Shown here: piece after piece, positions 1 through 9,012 of the stretch
Layout of the letters: every line of letters starts with the position of its first letter
How positions within the stretch are numbered: the stretch's first letter is position 1
Assembly: GCA_963762545.1 (NCBI GenBank)
Contig: CAVXLC010000003.1
Coordinates: 62,001 to 126,000 of the forward strand
Direction of reading: 5' to 3'
DNA length: 64,000 nucleotides
DNA from: JABFSM01 sp963762545
GTDB lineage: Bacteria > Gemmatimonadota > Gemmatimonadetes > Gemmatimonadales > GWC2-71-9
Translations under genes and position numbers: made by a program
The notes under the pieces: model-generated
The model's database searches: none
What the model was told of the DNA's origin: nothing
What the model saw: only the letters and a program-made list of their open reading frames with translations

Positions 1-13
1 GAGCCAGGACGCC

Positions 14-400
14 TCACGCGAGCAACTCCTTGCCGAAGGCGTCCGGCAACAAGTCGCGGAGGCGCCAGCGTTTCGATTGGGTTGGACCTACCGATTCCAC
101 TTCGAGCTCCGATCCGAATTCGGCCAGCACCTGCCGGCAGGCGCCACACGGCGGAGCCGGTGGCTCCGAGTCCGTGGCGATGACGATGCGCCGGAACCGC
201 CGCGCCCCCGCGCTCACCGCGGCGAATACCGCCGCCCGCTCGGCGCAGACGGTGAGGCCGTACGAGGCGTTTTCCACGTTGCAGCCCAGGAAAATGGCGC
301 CGTCCTCGGCCTCGAGCGCGGCCCCGACCCGGTACTTCGAGTAGGGACAGTAGGCGCGCTCCTGCATGCCGCGCGCGGCCACCACCAAGTGATCAGCCAC
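14..400 (-). CDS. cdd: Cytidine deaminase
   Basis: Predicted to deaminate cytidine and deoxycytidine to uridine and deoxyuridine for pyrimidine salvage in the cytoplasm. The 128-residue protein has the usual length of the tetrameric family. It shows the zinc site as CAERAA and PCGACRQ, with the catalytic glutamate in CAE and the cysteine ligands in PCxxC, plus the substrate motif NVENASYG. I chose GTG at 400 because a GAGG ribosome site lies about 8 bases upstream. The reading frame stays open further upstream inside deoB, but that extension does not resemble the family. GTG at 412 is an alternative. The start overlaps the deoB stop by 8 bases, so the two salvage genes are probably co-translated. 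Confidence 0.93.
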   Translation of the reverse strand: MADHLVVAARGMQERAYCPYSKYRVGAALEAEDGAIFLGCNVENASYGLTVCAERAAVFAAVSAGARRFRRIVIATDSEPPAPPCGACRQVLAEFGSELEVESVGPTQSKRWRLRDLLPDAFGKELLA

Positions 401-1562
401 CCCGGACCTCACGGAGAAAAGACCTGCCGGCCGCGAGCGGAGCGACACCCAGGAACTCCGCGACCGTGGCCCCCATATCGGCAAAGGTGCGGCGCTCGCC
501 GAGGGAGACGGCCCGGACCTTCGGCCCATACACCAGGACCGGCACCCGTTCCCTCGAATGGTCGGTCGACGGGGTGGTCGGGTCGTTCCCGTGATCGGCT
601 GTAAAGATAATCAGGTCTTCCTCTTGCGCCGCCTGGAGCAGCCCGGGAAGGGCCTGGTCCAGCTCCCGGAGCCCGCCCAGAAATCCCGGGACGTCATTGC
701 GGTGGCCCCAGCTCTGGTCGAACTCGATGACATTCACGAACAGGAACCCCGAGTCCATGCTGCTGAGCGCGTCCCGGGTGAGCCGGTAGGCATCGGCGTT
801 GGTGGGGGTATGCGTGCTGGTGATGCCCCGTCCCGCGAAGAGGTCATCCACCTTGCCGACGCCCACCCGGGGAATTCCCGCCGCCGCCAGGCCGTCGAGC
901 AGGGTCGTCCCCGGCGGCGGGAGACTGAAGTCCCGGCGATTGGCGGTACGGGTGTAACCGCCCGGTGCTCCGGTGAACGGCCGCGCGATGACCCGCGAGA
1001 CGCCGTCGGGGCCGCGGAGCATCTCCCGCGCCGTCCGGCAGGCGGCGTAGAGCTCGGTCAGCGGGACGCTGCCCTCGTGCGCTGCCACCTGGAAGACGCT
1101 GTCGGCGGAGGTATAGACGATCCATTTGCCGGTAGCCTGATGCTCCGCCCCGAACTCCGCGATGATGGCGGTGCCCGAGGCGGCCGTGTTGCCCAGCACC
1201 CCGCGACCGGTGCGCCGGGAGAACTCCGCGATGACCTCCGGCGGGAAGCCGGCGGGATAGGTCGGGAACGGCCGCTCCAGGATCACCCCGCACATCTCCC
1301 AGTGGCCGGTAGTGCTGTCCTTGCCCGCGCTGGCGGGCTGGGCGGTGCCCCACGCGCCGGACGGCCGCACCGCCGGCGTCACGCCCGGAAGCGGCGCGCA
1401 ATTCCCCAGGCCCAGCCGGGCGAGATTGGGCAGCTCGATGTCCCGGGCCGCGCGGAGGGTGTTGCCCAGCGTGTCGCTGCCCTGGTCCCCATAGGCCGCG
1501 GTGTCGTGCGCCGGCCCGATGCCGACGCCGTCCAGCACGATGATCGCCGCCCGGCGGGCCAT
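393..1562 (-). CDS. deoB: Phosphopentomutase
   Basis: Interconverts ribose-1-phosphate or deoxyribose-1-phosphate and the 5-phosphates, linking nucleoside salvage to the pentose phosphate pathway. The 389 residues match the family length. The N-terminus carries the metal-binding LDGVGIG motif of the alkaline phosphatase superfamily, and GKDSTTGHWE holds the catalytic threonine that is phosphorylated in this family. TADHGND near the C-terminus supplies further metal ligands. The ATG start is one base from the stop of the DUF1844 gene. With cdd downstream this makes a small nucleoside salvage pair placed behind alr. Confidence 0.95.
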   Translation of the reverse strand: MARRAAIIVLDGVGIGPAHDTAAYGDQGSDTLGNTLRAARDIELPNLARLGLGNCAPLPGVTPAVRPSGAWGTAQPASAGKDSTTGHWEMCGVILERPFPTYPAGFPPEVIAEFSRRTGRGVLGNTAASGTAIIAEFGAEHQATGKWIVYTSADSVFQVAAHEGSVPLTELYAACRTAREMLRGPDGVSRVIARPFTGAPGGYTRTANRRDFSLPPPGTTLLDGLAAAGIPRVGVGKVDDLFAGRGITSTHTPTNADAYRLTRDALSSMDSGFLFVNVIEFDQSWGHRNDVPGFLGGLRELDQALPGLLQAAQEEDLIIFTADHGNDPTTPSTDHSRERVPVLVYGPKVRAVSLGERRTFADMGATVAEFLGVAPLAAGRSFLREVRGG

Positions 1563-1563
1563 G

Positions 1564-1818
1564 TCAGTGCCCGCCGGCCTGCACGAAGCGGAACCGCAGC
1601 GCGGTGAGCGCCTGGGTCAGCAGCTGCCGCTCATCGTCGTCGAGCTGCCCCTGGGTCTTGGTCTCGAGCATCACCAGCGTGTCGATGAGCGTCTGCGCGA
1701 TCTGCCGTGGGCTCGCCTTGCCGCCCAGCGCCTCGGCGCCGGGAGGAAGCTGGCCCGCCAGGGCGGACTCGGCCTGCTGCGCCAGGCCGAGGACGAGCGA
1801 AGCGAAATGCGGGTTCAT
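1564..1818 (-). CDS. DUF1844 family protein
   Basis: A small 84-residue cytoplasmic protein that looks like the DUF1844 family, whose function is not established. It is mostly helical, with a conserved-looking segment around QTLIDTLVMLETKTQGQL followed by an acidic turn and a second helix. Its ATG overlaps the alr stop in an ATGA arrangement and its stop lies one base from deoB, so it is inside a tightly coupled four-gene unit. Nothing in the sequence suggests an enzyme. Confidence 0.8.
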   Translation of the reverse strand: MNPHFASLVLGLAQQAESALAGQLPPGAEALGGKASPRQIAQTLIDTLVMLETKTQGQLDDDERQLLTQALTALRFRFVQAGGH

Positions 1819-2897
1819 GGATCGTTCCGATACCGCCGAGCCACTCTCGGCGTGAGCAGGGTGAGCAGCTCGTAGGAAATGGTTCCCGCGAGCCCGGCCT
1901 GATCGTCGAGCGAGACGAGGCCGCCGAACAGGGTCGCGATGTCGCCGAGCGCCACCGGCATATCTTCGACGTCGACCATCACCATGTCCATGGTGACCCG
2001 GCCGACGATCGGAACGATGGCCTCGTTGAGCTCGACGAATCCGCGTCCGCCCAGCGCCCGGGGCACCCCGTCACCGTAGCCGATACCGATCGTCGCGATC
2101 GTCGTGTCGGTTTCGACCTCCGCCTCCGCGCCATAGCTCACCGTATCGCCTGGTCGGAGGCGGCGCAGTGCCACGACGCGGGCGAAGAGCCTGGCAACGG
2201 GTTCGGGTTCGAGGCTCCCGGCACGGGCGCCGTACAGATAGATGCCCGGGCGGGCCAGATCGGCGCCGAACTGATTGCCCAGTTGCGCGGCCGCGCTGCT
2301 CGCCAGGTGGATCAGCGGTGGCCGGGAATCGAACCCCGAGACGACCTGCGCGAAGCGCTGGGCCTGGTCCCGGGTGGCGTTCTCGTCGGAATCGGCGGAA
2401 TGAAAGTGGGTAAAGACGCCTTCCCACCCCACGGCGCCACGCAGCCGCTCGCGCAGCGCGGAAACGGCCGGCGCGTCGTGCCACCGGAACCCGGACCGGC
2501 TCATGCCGGTATCGATCTCGATATGGAAGGGGCCGGCCTCGGCCGCCAGCCAGGCGTCGAGCGCGGGCAGGTCACCAATGACGGGGCGCAGCCGATCGGC
2601 GCGAAACTGTTCGACCTGCTCGCTGCCCAGGGGCGAGAAGACCAGCAGCGGGCGCGCGATGCCGGCGCCGCGGAGGAGGGTCCCTTCCTCGGGGGTGGCG
2701 ACGCCGTACCCCCACGGCTCGACCGCCTCGAGCGCGCGCGCCACGGCCACGGCACCCAGGCCATAGCCGTCGGCCTTCACCATCGGGAGGAGGGGAGCGC
2801 CGATCAGCTCCTGGAAGCGGCGCGCATTGCGGATGATCGCCCCGAGATTTACGTCGAGCCAGGCTCGGTCCGGGGCCTCCGGATTTGACTTGGTCAC
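1815..2897 (-). CDS. alr: Alanine racemase
   Basis: PLP enzyme that makes D-alanine from L-alanine for peptidoglycan. The motif MVKADGYG near the N-terminus contains the lysine that forms the Schiff base, and VSYGAEAEV contains the second catalytic base, a tyrosine. A GIGYGDG motif follows. The frame is open to an ATG at 2936, but that start would overlap the mazG start codon on the other strand. GTG at 2897 gives a 360-residue protein that begins just before the conserved AWLDVNL segment, so I prefer it. The promoter must overlap the 5' end of mazG because only 33 bases separate the two divergent genes. Confidence 0.92.
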   Translation of the reverse strand: MTKSNPEAPDRAWLDVNLGAIIRNARRFQELIGAPLLPMVKADGYGLGAVAVARALEAVEPWGYGVATPEEGTLLRGAGIARPLLVFSPLGSEQVEQFRADRLRPVIGDLPALDAWLAAEAGPFHIEIDTGMSRSGFRWHDAPAVSALRERLRGAVGWEGVFTHFHSADSDENATRDQAQRFAQVVSGFDSRPPLIHLASSAAAQLGNQFGADLARPGIYLYGARAGSLEPEPVARLFARVVALRRLRPGDTVSYGAEAEVETDTTIATIGIGYGDGVPRALGGRGFVELNEAIVPIVGRVTMDMVMVDVEDMPVALGDIATLFGGLVSLDDQAGLAGTISYELLTLLTPRVARRYRNDP

Positions 2898-2930
2898 GGC
2901 ACGGGGTAGAATACCGGCCCGGGAGGGTAA

Positions 2931-3713
2931 ATGCAAGAGAATTCAGCGCTTGGACGCTCGATGGCAATGGTTCGTGACCTCAGGAATCGGTGCGCCTGGG
3001 ATCGGGTCCAGACCCGCGACACCCTGCGACCGTACCTGGTCGAGGAGGTCCACGAGCTGGACCACGCCATCGGCTCGGGAGACCGCACCGCCATCCGGAA
3101 CGAGGTGGCCGATCTGCTGCTCCACCTGGCCTGGCAGCTGGTGCTGGCCGAGGAGCTGTCGGAGTTCACCGCCGACGAAGCCGCGGACGACCTGGAAGCG
3201 AAGATGAAGCGGCGCCATCCGCATCTCTTCGACCGGGGACCGCGGGAGCGTTGGGAAACGCTCAAGCGACAGGAGCGGAACCAGCAGGGCCAGCGGACCG
3301 GCCTGCTCGACGGCTTGCCGCCCACCCTGCCCGATCTTCTCATGGCCCATCGGCTCCAGGAACGCGCGGCCGGGGTGGGGTTCGACTGGCCCGACACTGC
3401 GGGGCCGGCCGCCAAGGTGCGCGAGGAGCTCGCCGAGGTCGAGGCCGAGCTCGGGGCCGCCGCGCCGGCGGCGGCGCGGCTCGATCACGAGATCGGTGAT
3501 CTGCTCTTTTCAGTGGTGAATCTGGCGCGAAAATCGGGAGTCCATCCCGGTCCCGCGCTCGGGCGCGCCAACCACCGGTTCCGGGAGCGATTCGGCGTGG
3601 TGGAGCGGCTGGCCCGCGAGCGCGGCATCGATATCCATGCCGCGGGGCTCGACGCGCTGGACCGGCTGTGGGACGAGGCTAAGGCGGAGACCGGCGGAGA
3701 ATCTCCAGTCTGA
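2931..3713 (+). CDS. mazG: MazG nucleoside triphosphate pyrophosphohydrolase
   Basis: Hydrolyses noncanonical or excess nucleoside triphosphates to the monophosphate and pyrophosphate. The 260-residue protein has two MazG domains. The first shows CAWDRVQT, then EEVHE and a downstream ExxD in NEVADLL. The second shows EELAEVE and HEIGDLLF, both of the EExxE...ExxD type that binds magnesium. A GGGAGGG ribosome site stands just upstream of the ATG. It is one of only two plus-strand genes in the window, divergent from alr and convergent with the beta-helix gene, whose 3' end it overlaps by 35 bases. Confidence 0.93.
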   Translation: MQENSALGRSMAMVRDLRNRCAWDRVQTRDTLRPYLVEEVHELDHAIGSGDRTAIRNEVADLLLHLAWQLVLAEELSEFTADEAADDLEAKMKRRHPHLFDRGPRERWETLKRQERNQQGQRTGLLDGLPPTLPDLLMAHRLQERAAGVGFDWPDTAGPAAKVREELAEVEAELGAAAPAAARLDHEIGDLLFSVVNLARKSGVHPGPALGRANHRFRERFGVVERLARERGIDIHAAGLDALDRLWDEAKAETGGESPV

Positions 3714-5829
3714 GCTCGGTCCAGCCGTCGGCCTGGTAGTAGCGCACCGTGAACCGGTGGGTCCCGCCGGCAATGGTCGCGGTATCGACCGCCGACTCGT
3801 GCGGGGCCCAGTGGTCGATGATCCGCCGCTGGTTGACCCACACCTGGATGCCGTCATCGCTGATGGTGCGGACGGTGTACTCGCCCGGCGGAAGCGCGAT
3901 CGTGGCGGTGGCGTCGAGCGCCCAGCGTTCCAGGGGCAGCCCGGCCACCGACGGCCGGTACCATTCGTAGTCGAGCCGCGAGGCCTGCCGGGCCAGCAGC
4001 GGCTGGCCCCGAAGCAGGGCGTCGAACGCCTCCGGCCCTTTCCGGAGATCGGTGCTGTCGGTCCAGGCATAGAAGCGGAGCGCCCAGTCGGCCGCCGGCT
4101 CCGAGCGAGAGTACGAGAAGCGGTAGGGACGCCCCGCCGCGCGCCGTTCGCCCCGGGGCGAGACGGTTTCCCCGCCGCGGTACTCCAGCGTCAGGTCCCA
4201 CTCGCCGGGGGTGGCTCCGCCCGGCGTAACCCGGATGGTGTCCCCCACTCTTCCCGCAGTCTTGGAGAGCGCCGCGACACCGTGGCGGCTCACCACCCGC
4301 CAGCTTCCCCGGGGACCCAGCACCGCGAGATGGAGCGGGTCGGCCCGGCTGCTGTCCACCGGCCAGAGCCGGGGGGAGCGCCAGTCGTAGGGGCCCCAGT
4401 CGTCCACCACGATCGCCGATCGATCCCGCCGGGCCGGCTCGCTCGCCGGCGGGGCCGGCTCCACACCCGGCAGGCTCGGCAGCAGGACCGAATCGGCGCT
4501 CTCCAGCGTCGGCGGGAGACAGACCCCCTCGGCGTCGGAAAGCGAATCGTTGCCGGCGGCCACCGTGCCGGTGGTGTTCTTCTCCACGATCGTCTGGTGA
4601 TTGCCCGCGAAGACGTTGCGCTCGATCCGGGTGTCCCGGCTCCGGGTGTCGCGGTGCTTGGGATAGCCCCAGTCGGACGGCTCGATCGGGTTGGCCCAGA
4701 GGCTGATGGCCAGGGAGTCGCCGTGAAAGCGGTTCGCCGCGATCCGGTTGTCCTGACCATGCTCGATCGCCACGCCGACGCGATTCCGGACGAAGCAATT
4801 CCCCAGCACCTTCGATTCGAAGCTGTACCCGCCCCACAGCCCGTAGTCGCTCCCTTCGGCACGATTGCCGATGAACGTGTTGCGGCTGAAGGTGGCCTCC
4901 ATCGCGTTGGCGGGGGCGAAGCTGAAATCGTTCCCGGCGAACACGTTGTCGTTGGCGCCGCCGGCGCCGCTGTCCATCGTGCTCTGCCCGGCCCAGAGAA
5001 ACAGGCCGTCGCCGCCGTGCGTCGCGGAATTGTAGGCCACGAGGTTCCGGTTGCTCTGCTCGTACAGCAGCAGGCCGGCGGAATCCTGGCCCCGCCGGTA
5101 GAACCGGTGGCTGTAGCCCCGCACGTCGAAGTCGATCCGGTTGCGGACGATCGTGTTGTCGCTGGAGCGGTAGAGCCCGATGCCCAGGCCGGAATTGAAG
5201 GAGAAGTCGTTGTTCTCGATCCGAAGGCTGTCGCTCCGGGTGAGCATCAGCCCGTTCATGCCCGAGCGCGCGCGGTTGCCGCGCACCGTTCCGCCCGTGA
5301 CGTCGACCAGGAAGAACGCGCCGGCGTAGCGCAGCCATTCGTCCTGCTCGTTGTGATGGAAGGACAGCCAGTCCACCAGGCTCTCGTGCTCGATCAGACT
5401 GTAGAGCCGGGGCTTCCAGTTGTAGCTCCCGTCGTTGTTGACGAGATCGAGGCCCTGGGTGCCTCGGGCATAGACCGCGATCCGGTAGCCCCGGATCGTC
5501 GCGTTCACAATCCGGATATTGCGGCCTCCGTCGACCCGCACGGCCACGCCCCGGGCCCGGTCGGGATCCTCCAGCGGCGCCTGCCCTTCCAGGGTGACGC
5601 CGGCAAAGTCCACCGTGAGGTCGTGGCCCCGGATCGTGATGACCGACGAATCGAGCGAGCCGGGCGCCGGGAGACGGTAGGAGCCCGGCGCGATCCGCGC
5701 CGAGCCGGTGATGACGAGCCCCGGTCGCGGCACGACGGTGGGCGGTTGCTGGGTGGCCTGCGCCTGGAGCCCGGCCCCGGCAAGGCTCGCCACCGCGAAG
5801 AGCGTCCCCACGGTCGTCAGTGTCAGCAA
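3679..5829 (-). CDS. Exported right-handed beta-helix protein with C-terminal PA14 domain
   Basis: Predicted secreted or surface protein of about 716 residues that probably binds or cuts a polysaccharide; the substrate cannot be told. A hydrophobic signal sequence (LLTLTTVGTLFAVASLAGAG) opens it. Residues of roughly 30 to 480 contain repeated N-x-F/I/V turns such as RIENNDFSFN, NTIVRNRID and NVFAGNDFSF, typical of NosD/CASH parallel beta-helices. The last 150 residues contain ISDDGIQVWVNQRRIIDHW and a later AGGTHRFTVRYYQ, a PA14-type carbohydrate-binding fold. No ATG or GTG lies at the right place. TTG at 5829 has two GGGAGG sites upstream and follows the asnS stop by 34 bases, so it is probably co-transcribed with asnS. 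Confidence 0.75.
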   Translation of the reverse strand: MLTLTTVGTLFAVASLAGAGLQAQATQQPPTVVPRPGLVITGSARIAPGSYRLPAPGSLDSSVITIRGHDLTVDFAGVTLEGQAPLEDPDRARGVAVRVDGGRNIRIVNATIRGYRIAVYARGTQGLDLVNNDGSYNWKPRLYSLIEHESLVDWLSFHHNEQDEWLRYAGAFFLVDVTGGTVRGNRARSGMNGLMLTRSDSLRIENNDFSFNSGLGIGLYRSSDNTIVRNRIDFDVRGYSHRFYRRGQDSAGLLLYEQSNRNLVAYNSATHGGDGLFLWAGQSTMDSGAGGANDNVFAGNDFSFAPANAMEATFSRNTFIGNRAEGSDYGLWGGYSFESKVLGNCFVRNRVGVAIEHGQDNRIAANRFHGDSLAISLWANPIEPSDWGYPKHRDTRSRDTRIERNVFAGNHQTIVEKNTTGTVAAGNDSLSDAEGVCLPPTLESADSVLLPSLPGVEPAPPASEPARRDRSAIVVDDWGPYDWRSPRLWPVDSSRADPLHLAVLGPRGSWRVVSRHGVAALSKTAGRVGDTIRVTPGGATPGEWDLTLEYRGGETVSPRGERRAAGRPYRFSYSRSEPAADWALRFYAWTDSTDLRKGPEAFDALLRGQPLLARQASRLDYEWYRPSVAGLPLERWALDATATIALPPGEYTVRTISDDGIQVWVNQRRIIDHWAPHESAVDTATIAGGTHRFTVRYYQADGWTELRLEILRRSPP

Positions 5830-5863
5830 TGCCTCCCGTCCTCCCGTCCTGCCGCCCCCGTCC

Positions 5864-7159
5864 TCACGGATACAGCCGGTGAATCTGCCTCGGGAACGCG
5901 ATCGCCTCCCGGATGTGCTGGATCCCGGAAATCCACGCGACGGTGCGCTCGAGGCCCAGACCGAACCCCGAGTGGGGAAAGGTGCCGTACTTCCGGAGAT
6001 CCAGGTACCAGCGGTAGGCCTCGGGATCGAGCCCCTGCGCGATGATCCGGGCCAGCAGCTTGTCGTGGTCGTCCTCCCGCTGGGAGCCGCCGATGATCTC
6101 GCCATACCCTTCGGGCGCCAGGCAATCGTTGCCCAGGACGGTCCGGGGATCGGCGGGGTTCTCCTTCATGTAGAACGCCTTGATCTCCTTGGGATAGTTC
6201 ATCACGAAGAGCGGCTTCTCGGAGTCCTTCGACAACAGCGTCTCGTCCTCGGCGCCGAGATCGTCGCCCCACTGCTTGTCGATGCCGAGCGCGTTCAGGC
6301 GGGCAATGGCGTCGGTGTAGCTGATGCGGGGGAACGGCGGCGTGATCGTCTCCAGCCGGGCGGTGTCGCGCTCCAGCTCCTTGAGCGGCTCGGCGGCCCG
6401 CTCCAGCGCGCGCGCTACCAGGAAGCTCAGGAAGTCCTCCTGGAGCCGCATGTTGTCCTCGGAGTCGTTGAACGCGACCTCCGGTTCCACCATCCAGAAC
6501 TCGGTGAGGTGCCGCCGGGTCTTCGACTTTTCGGCCCGGAAGGTGGGGCCGAAGCAGTACACCTTGCCCAGCGCCGCCGCCGCGGCCTCCACGTAGAGCT
6601 GGCCGGTCTGGGCCAGGTAGGCCTTGCCGAGGTCGAAGTAGTCGGTGGCGAAGAGCTCGCCGGCCTGCTCTCCGATCGAGCCGGTGAGGATCGGGGTGTC
6701 CACATGGGTGAAGCCGCGCTGGTCGAAGAAGTCGTGAATGGCCTGCTCCACGACGTGCCGGACTCTGGCGATAGCCGCTTGCCGCCGGCTCCGGAGCCAG
6801 AGATGACGGTGCTCGAACAGGAACTGGGTGCCGTGCTCCTTGGGCGTGATCGGAAAATCCACGCTGGGCCCGATGACCGTGAGCCCGGCGGCCGTCAGCT
6901 CGTACCCCCCGGGCGCCCGGGCATCCTCCCGGACCTGTCCGGTCACGGCCACCGACGTCTCCTGGGTCAGGGTGCCGAAGGTCTCCCAGACCGCCTCGGA
7001 GACCTCTTTCCGGGGGAAGACCGCCTGGAGGTACCCGGTGCCGTCGCGGACCACCAGGAAGGCGATTTTCCCGCTGGACCGGGTGGTGACCACCCAGCCC
7101 CGAACCGTGGCAGTCTGCCCGGCGTGCTGACCCAGCTCGTTGATGTAGACCGACGCCAT
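5864..7159 (-). CDS. asnS: Asparaginyl-tRNA synthetase
   Basis: Class IIb synthetase that charges tRNA-Asn. The 431 residues include an N-terminal OB-fold anticodon-binding domain (GWVVTTRSSGKIAFLVVRDG), then the class II core with RAEKSKTRRHLTEFWMVE as motif 2 and the C-terminal motif 3 segment GLGLERTVAWISG. The LTEFWMVEPE wording is typical of AsnRS rather than AspRS. The gene has its own strong promoter upstream and a leader of about 40 bases. Its presence suggests direct charging of tRNA-Asn in this organism. Confidence 0.95.
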   Translation of the reverse strand: MASVYINELGQHAGQTATVRGWVVTTRSSGKIAFLVVRDGTGYLQAVFPRKEVSEAVWETFGTLTQETSVAVTGQVREDARAPGGYELTAAGLTVIGPSVDFPITPKEHGTQFLFEHRHLWLRSRRQAAIARVRHVVEQAIHDFFDQRGFTHVDTPILTGSIGEQAGELFATDYFDLGKAYLAQTGQLYVEAAAAALGKVYCFGPTFRAEKSKTRRHLTEFWMVEPEVAFNDSEDNMRLQEDFLSFLVARALERAAEPLKELERDTARLETITPPFPRISYTDAIARLNALGIDKQWGDDLGAEDETLLSKDSEKPLFVMNYPKEIKAFYMKENPADPRTVLGNDCLAPEGYGEIIGGSQREDDHDKLLARIIAQGLDPEAYRWYLDLRKYGTFPHSGFGLGLERTVAWISGIQHIREAIAFPRQIHRLYP

Positions 7160-7207
7160 CGGCGGAAGCGCTCGTGAATGATGAGGAAAACGCTATGCAG
7201 AGGCCTG

Positions 7208-7236
7208 ATTGTAGCCTTGGGGGAGAGAAGGGTCAA
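7208..7236 (-). promoter_or_regulatory. Sigma-70-type promoter of asnS
   Basis: Read on the minus strand there is TTGACC (7236 to 7231), a 17-base spacer, and TACAAT (7213 to 7208). This is near-consensus for a housekeeping sigma factor and stands out in such GC-rich DNA. Transcription would begin near 7201, leaving a leader of about 40 bases before asnS. Confidence 0.75.
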
Positions 7237-7310
7237 CGCGGGTTCATCATAGGGGACCATCGGGGGGCGGCCGGTGGCAAGGAATCGAACGGTGTCAGGT
7301 TTCTCGAATC

Positions 7311-7339
7311 TTGCAGTAGGTAGGGTGATTGCCAATACT
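7311..7339 (+). promoter_or_regulatory. Possible promoter of the small plus-strand gene
   Basis: TTGCAG (7311 to 7316), a 17-base spacer and AATACT (7334 to 7339) form a plausible but weaker sigma-70-type promoter. It points toward the 78-codon gene starting at 7375. Confidence 0.4.
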
Positions 7340-7374
7340 AGCTACCCCATCGCACTCGCTTCCGAGGTGACTAT

Positions 7375-7611
7375 ATGCCTGACATGAAAGCCCGTCTCAA
7401 GCCCGAGTTCAGCCTTCGGTATCCGCGACTCAGCGCGGGTGTCTGGTACGACGTCTCGCCGATCTTTCCCGGCGTCACCGTGCGGCGGGTGGACATCTTC
7501 GGGCGGCGCATCGCGCGCCTCAAGACCCAGCGCGACTTCGAGACGGTGCAGGCCGCCCATTTCGAGTTTTCCGCGCCGCGGGTGCAGGAAGCGGAACGGG
7601 CCACCGCCTGA
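7375..7611 (+). CDS. Small protein of unknown function
   Basis: I do not recognise this 78-residue protein. It has no signal peptide or membrane segment, is rich in arginine and aromatic residues, and reads like a small compact domain (SLRYPRLSAGVWYDV, then VRRVDIFGRRIARL). A GAGGTG ribosome site sits 7 bases before the ATG, and a possible promoter lies upstream at 7311 to 7339. It stands alone on the plus strand, divergent from asnS and convergent with the damaged SGNH gene. Confidence 0.6.
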   Translation: MPDMKARLKPEFSLRYPRLSAGVWYDVSPIFPGVTVRRVDIFGRRIARLKTQRDFETVQAAHFEFSAPRVQEAERATA

Positions 7612-7653
7612 CCCGGCGCGGACCCCCGAAGCCCCGGCGCGCGGGGAGGGCGT

Positions 7654-8896
7654 TCAGGGCCGAGCTGCCGGAGCGCTTGAATGCCTGAGCCCGGTCACCC
7701 TCCTCGGCGCCCACAGGTCGCTGGTCTGCTGGGCGAGTATGGCCAGGACGGCATCCGCGAGGATTTCGTTTCCGCGCGCGTTGAAGTGACAGCAGTCATC
7801 CTGATACAAGGTCTCCTTGGTGCCGGCGAACGCATTGGTCATGTCGAAGATCGGCACCCCGCTCCCCCTCAATTCCGGCACGGCATCGCGCACCAGCCTC
7901 ATGGCCAGGTCGCGAACCTCGGCCATCGCGGGATTAAACGCGCGGCGCCGTTCCTCTTCCGACAAGGGTTTCGACTGGCTGAGATATTGATTCGGTTGCA
8001 CAAAGAACAGCGCCGGTTTTCCAACAGCCTCGGCGAGCCGGGATTGCAGCAGCGTGAACCTCTTCCAGATGGCCAATTTCTGCGGGGATGAGGCCAGGGC
8101 AGCCTCTTTCGTGAGTTCCCTCCCCACCGCGGATGCGTAGAAGCGACTCTGCACAAATTGAATCGAGCCGAACAGGCGCGGATGCACCGCACCCCAGAAC
8201 AGAAAATACAGATTACTTCGAGAGAGGCCGGGAATCGCAAGCGGTACCGCATCCATCAGCGTATACAACCATTTCAACGTGTTGCCGAGGCCGCGCCATG
8301 CCGCTGGGCCCGCCCGGTGCTCATACCACCGGAGGCTCAGTGTTGGATATTCCATCGGATAAAGCGGAGAAAAGTCCTGCGCGGTCACATCGTTGAACCC
8401 GTCCAGCGTGAGAAGACAATCGACCTTGTCCACGATAGAAACTCGCGACGACAAACTGTTGGGGCTGTTTGTAGCCCCCTTCCGCCAGATTCACGAGCCG
8501 GATGTTCCGATCGCCCACCGCGGGAATCGCGTCCCTGAATCGAGCCTGATAGTCGGGACGATGCAACAGGAAATCAGCGAATCTCTGAGCGACTGAGCCA
8601 CCGAAGATCCCTATGACATAGTCGTCGCCGGTGCGCGCGTCGAGGGTGGTGACGGCGTGCTGATGTGGCCCCGGGTTCACGTACCCGAAATAGGGGTGCG
8701 GTTCGTAGGCATCCATCCAGGTGAGCAGATGGCGGTCAGGATCGTTCTGGTAGTAGTCATAGTAGCTCCTCGCCTTGATACCCAGGACCTTGACGATTGT
8801 CAGCTTGGCCGCCAATTCCCCCAGGACCAGGATGGCCATGAGGAAAAGCAGCGCGCGCGTGTAGAATGTCCACCGGGGCGTTGGTTCAGGTGTCAT
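7654..8896 (-). pseudogene. SGNH/GDSL-type hydrolase, frameshifted
   Basis: Two reading frames together make one membrane-anchored SGNH hydrolase. The first, from ATG 8896, has an N-terminal membrane helix (ALLFLMAILVLGELAAKL), the nucleophile block GIFGGSVAQRF and NLAEGGYKQPQQF. The frame then breaks near 8430 to 8455, and the second frame carries on with CLLTLDGFNDV (block III, GxND) and ends with DDCCHFNARGNEI (the Asp and His of block V). From memory of the family, the PQQ-to-DGFN spacing is a few residues short, which suggests loss of a few bases. The gene is also less GC-rich by eye than its neighbours. It is either a real pseudogene or a sequence error; the intact enzyme would be an esterase or O-acetyl transferase/esterase. 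Confidence 0.75.
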
Positions 8897-9012
8897 GGTC
8901 TTCACCGGACGCGGAAAGCCTGGGGCATCGGGAACCGGGTCGAGGATGCAGGATGGGAATCTCCTGCGCGTCCCCCAACCTGCGGATTGGCTGGCCGAGT
9001 GTCCAGAGGACC

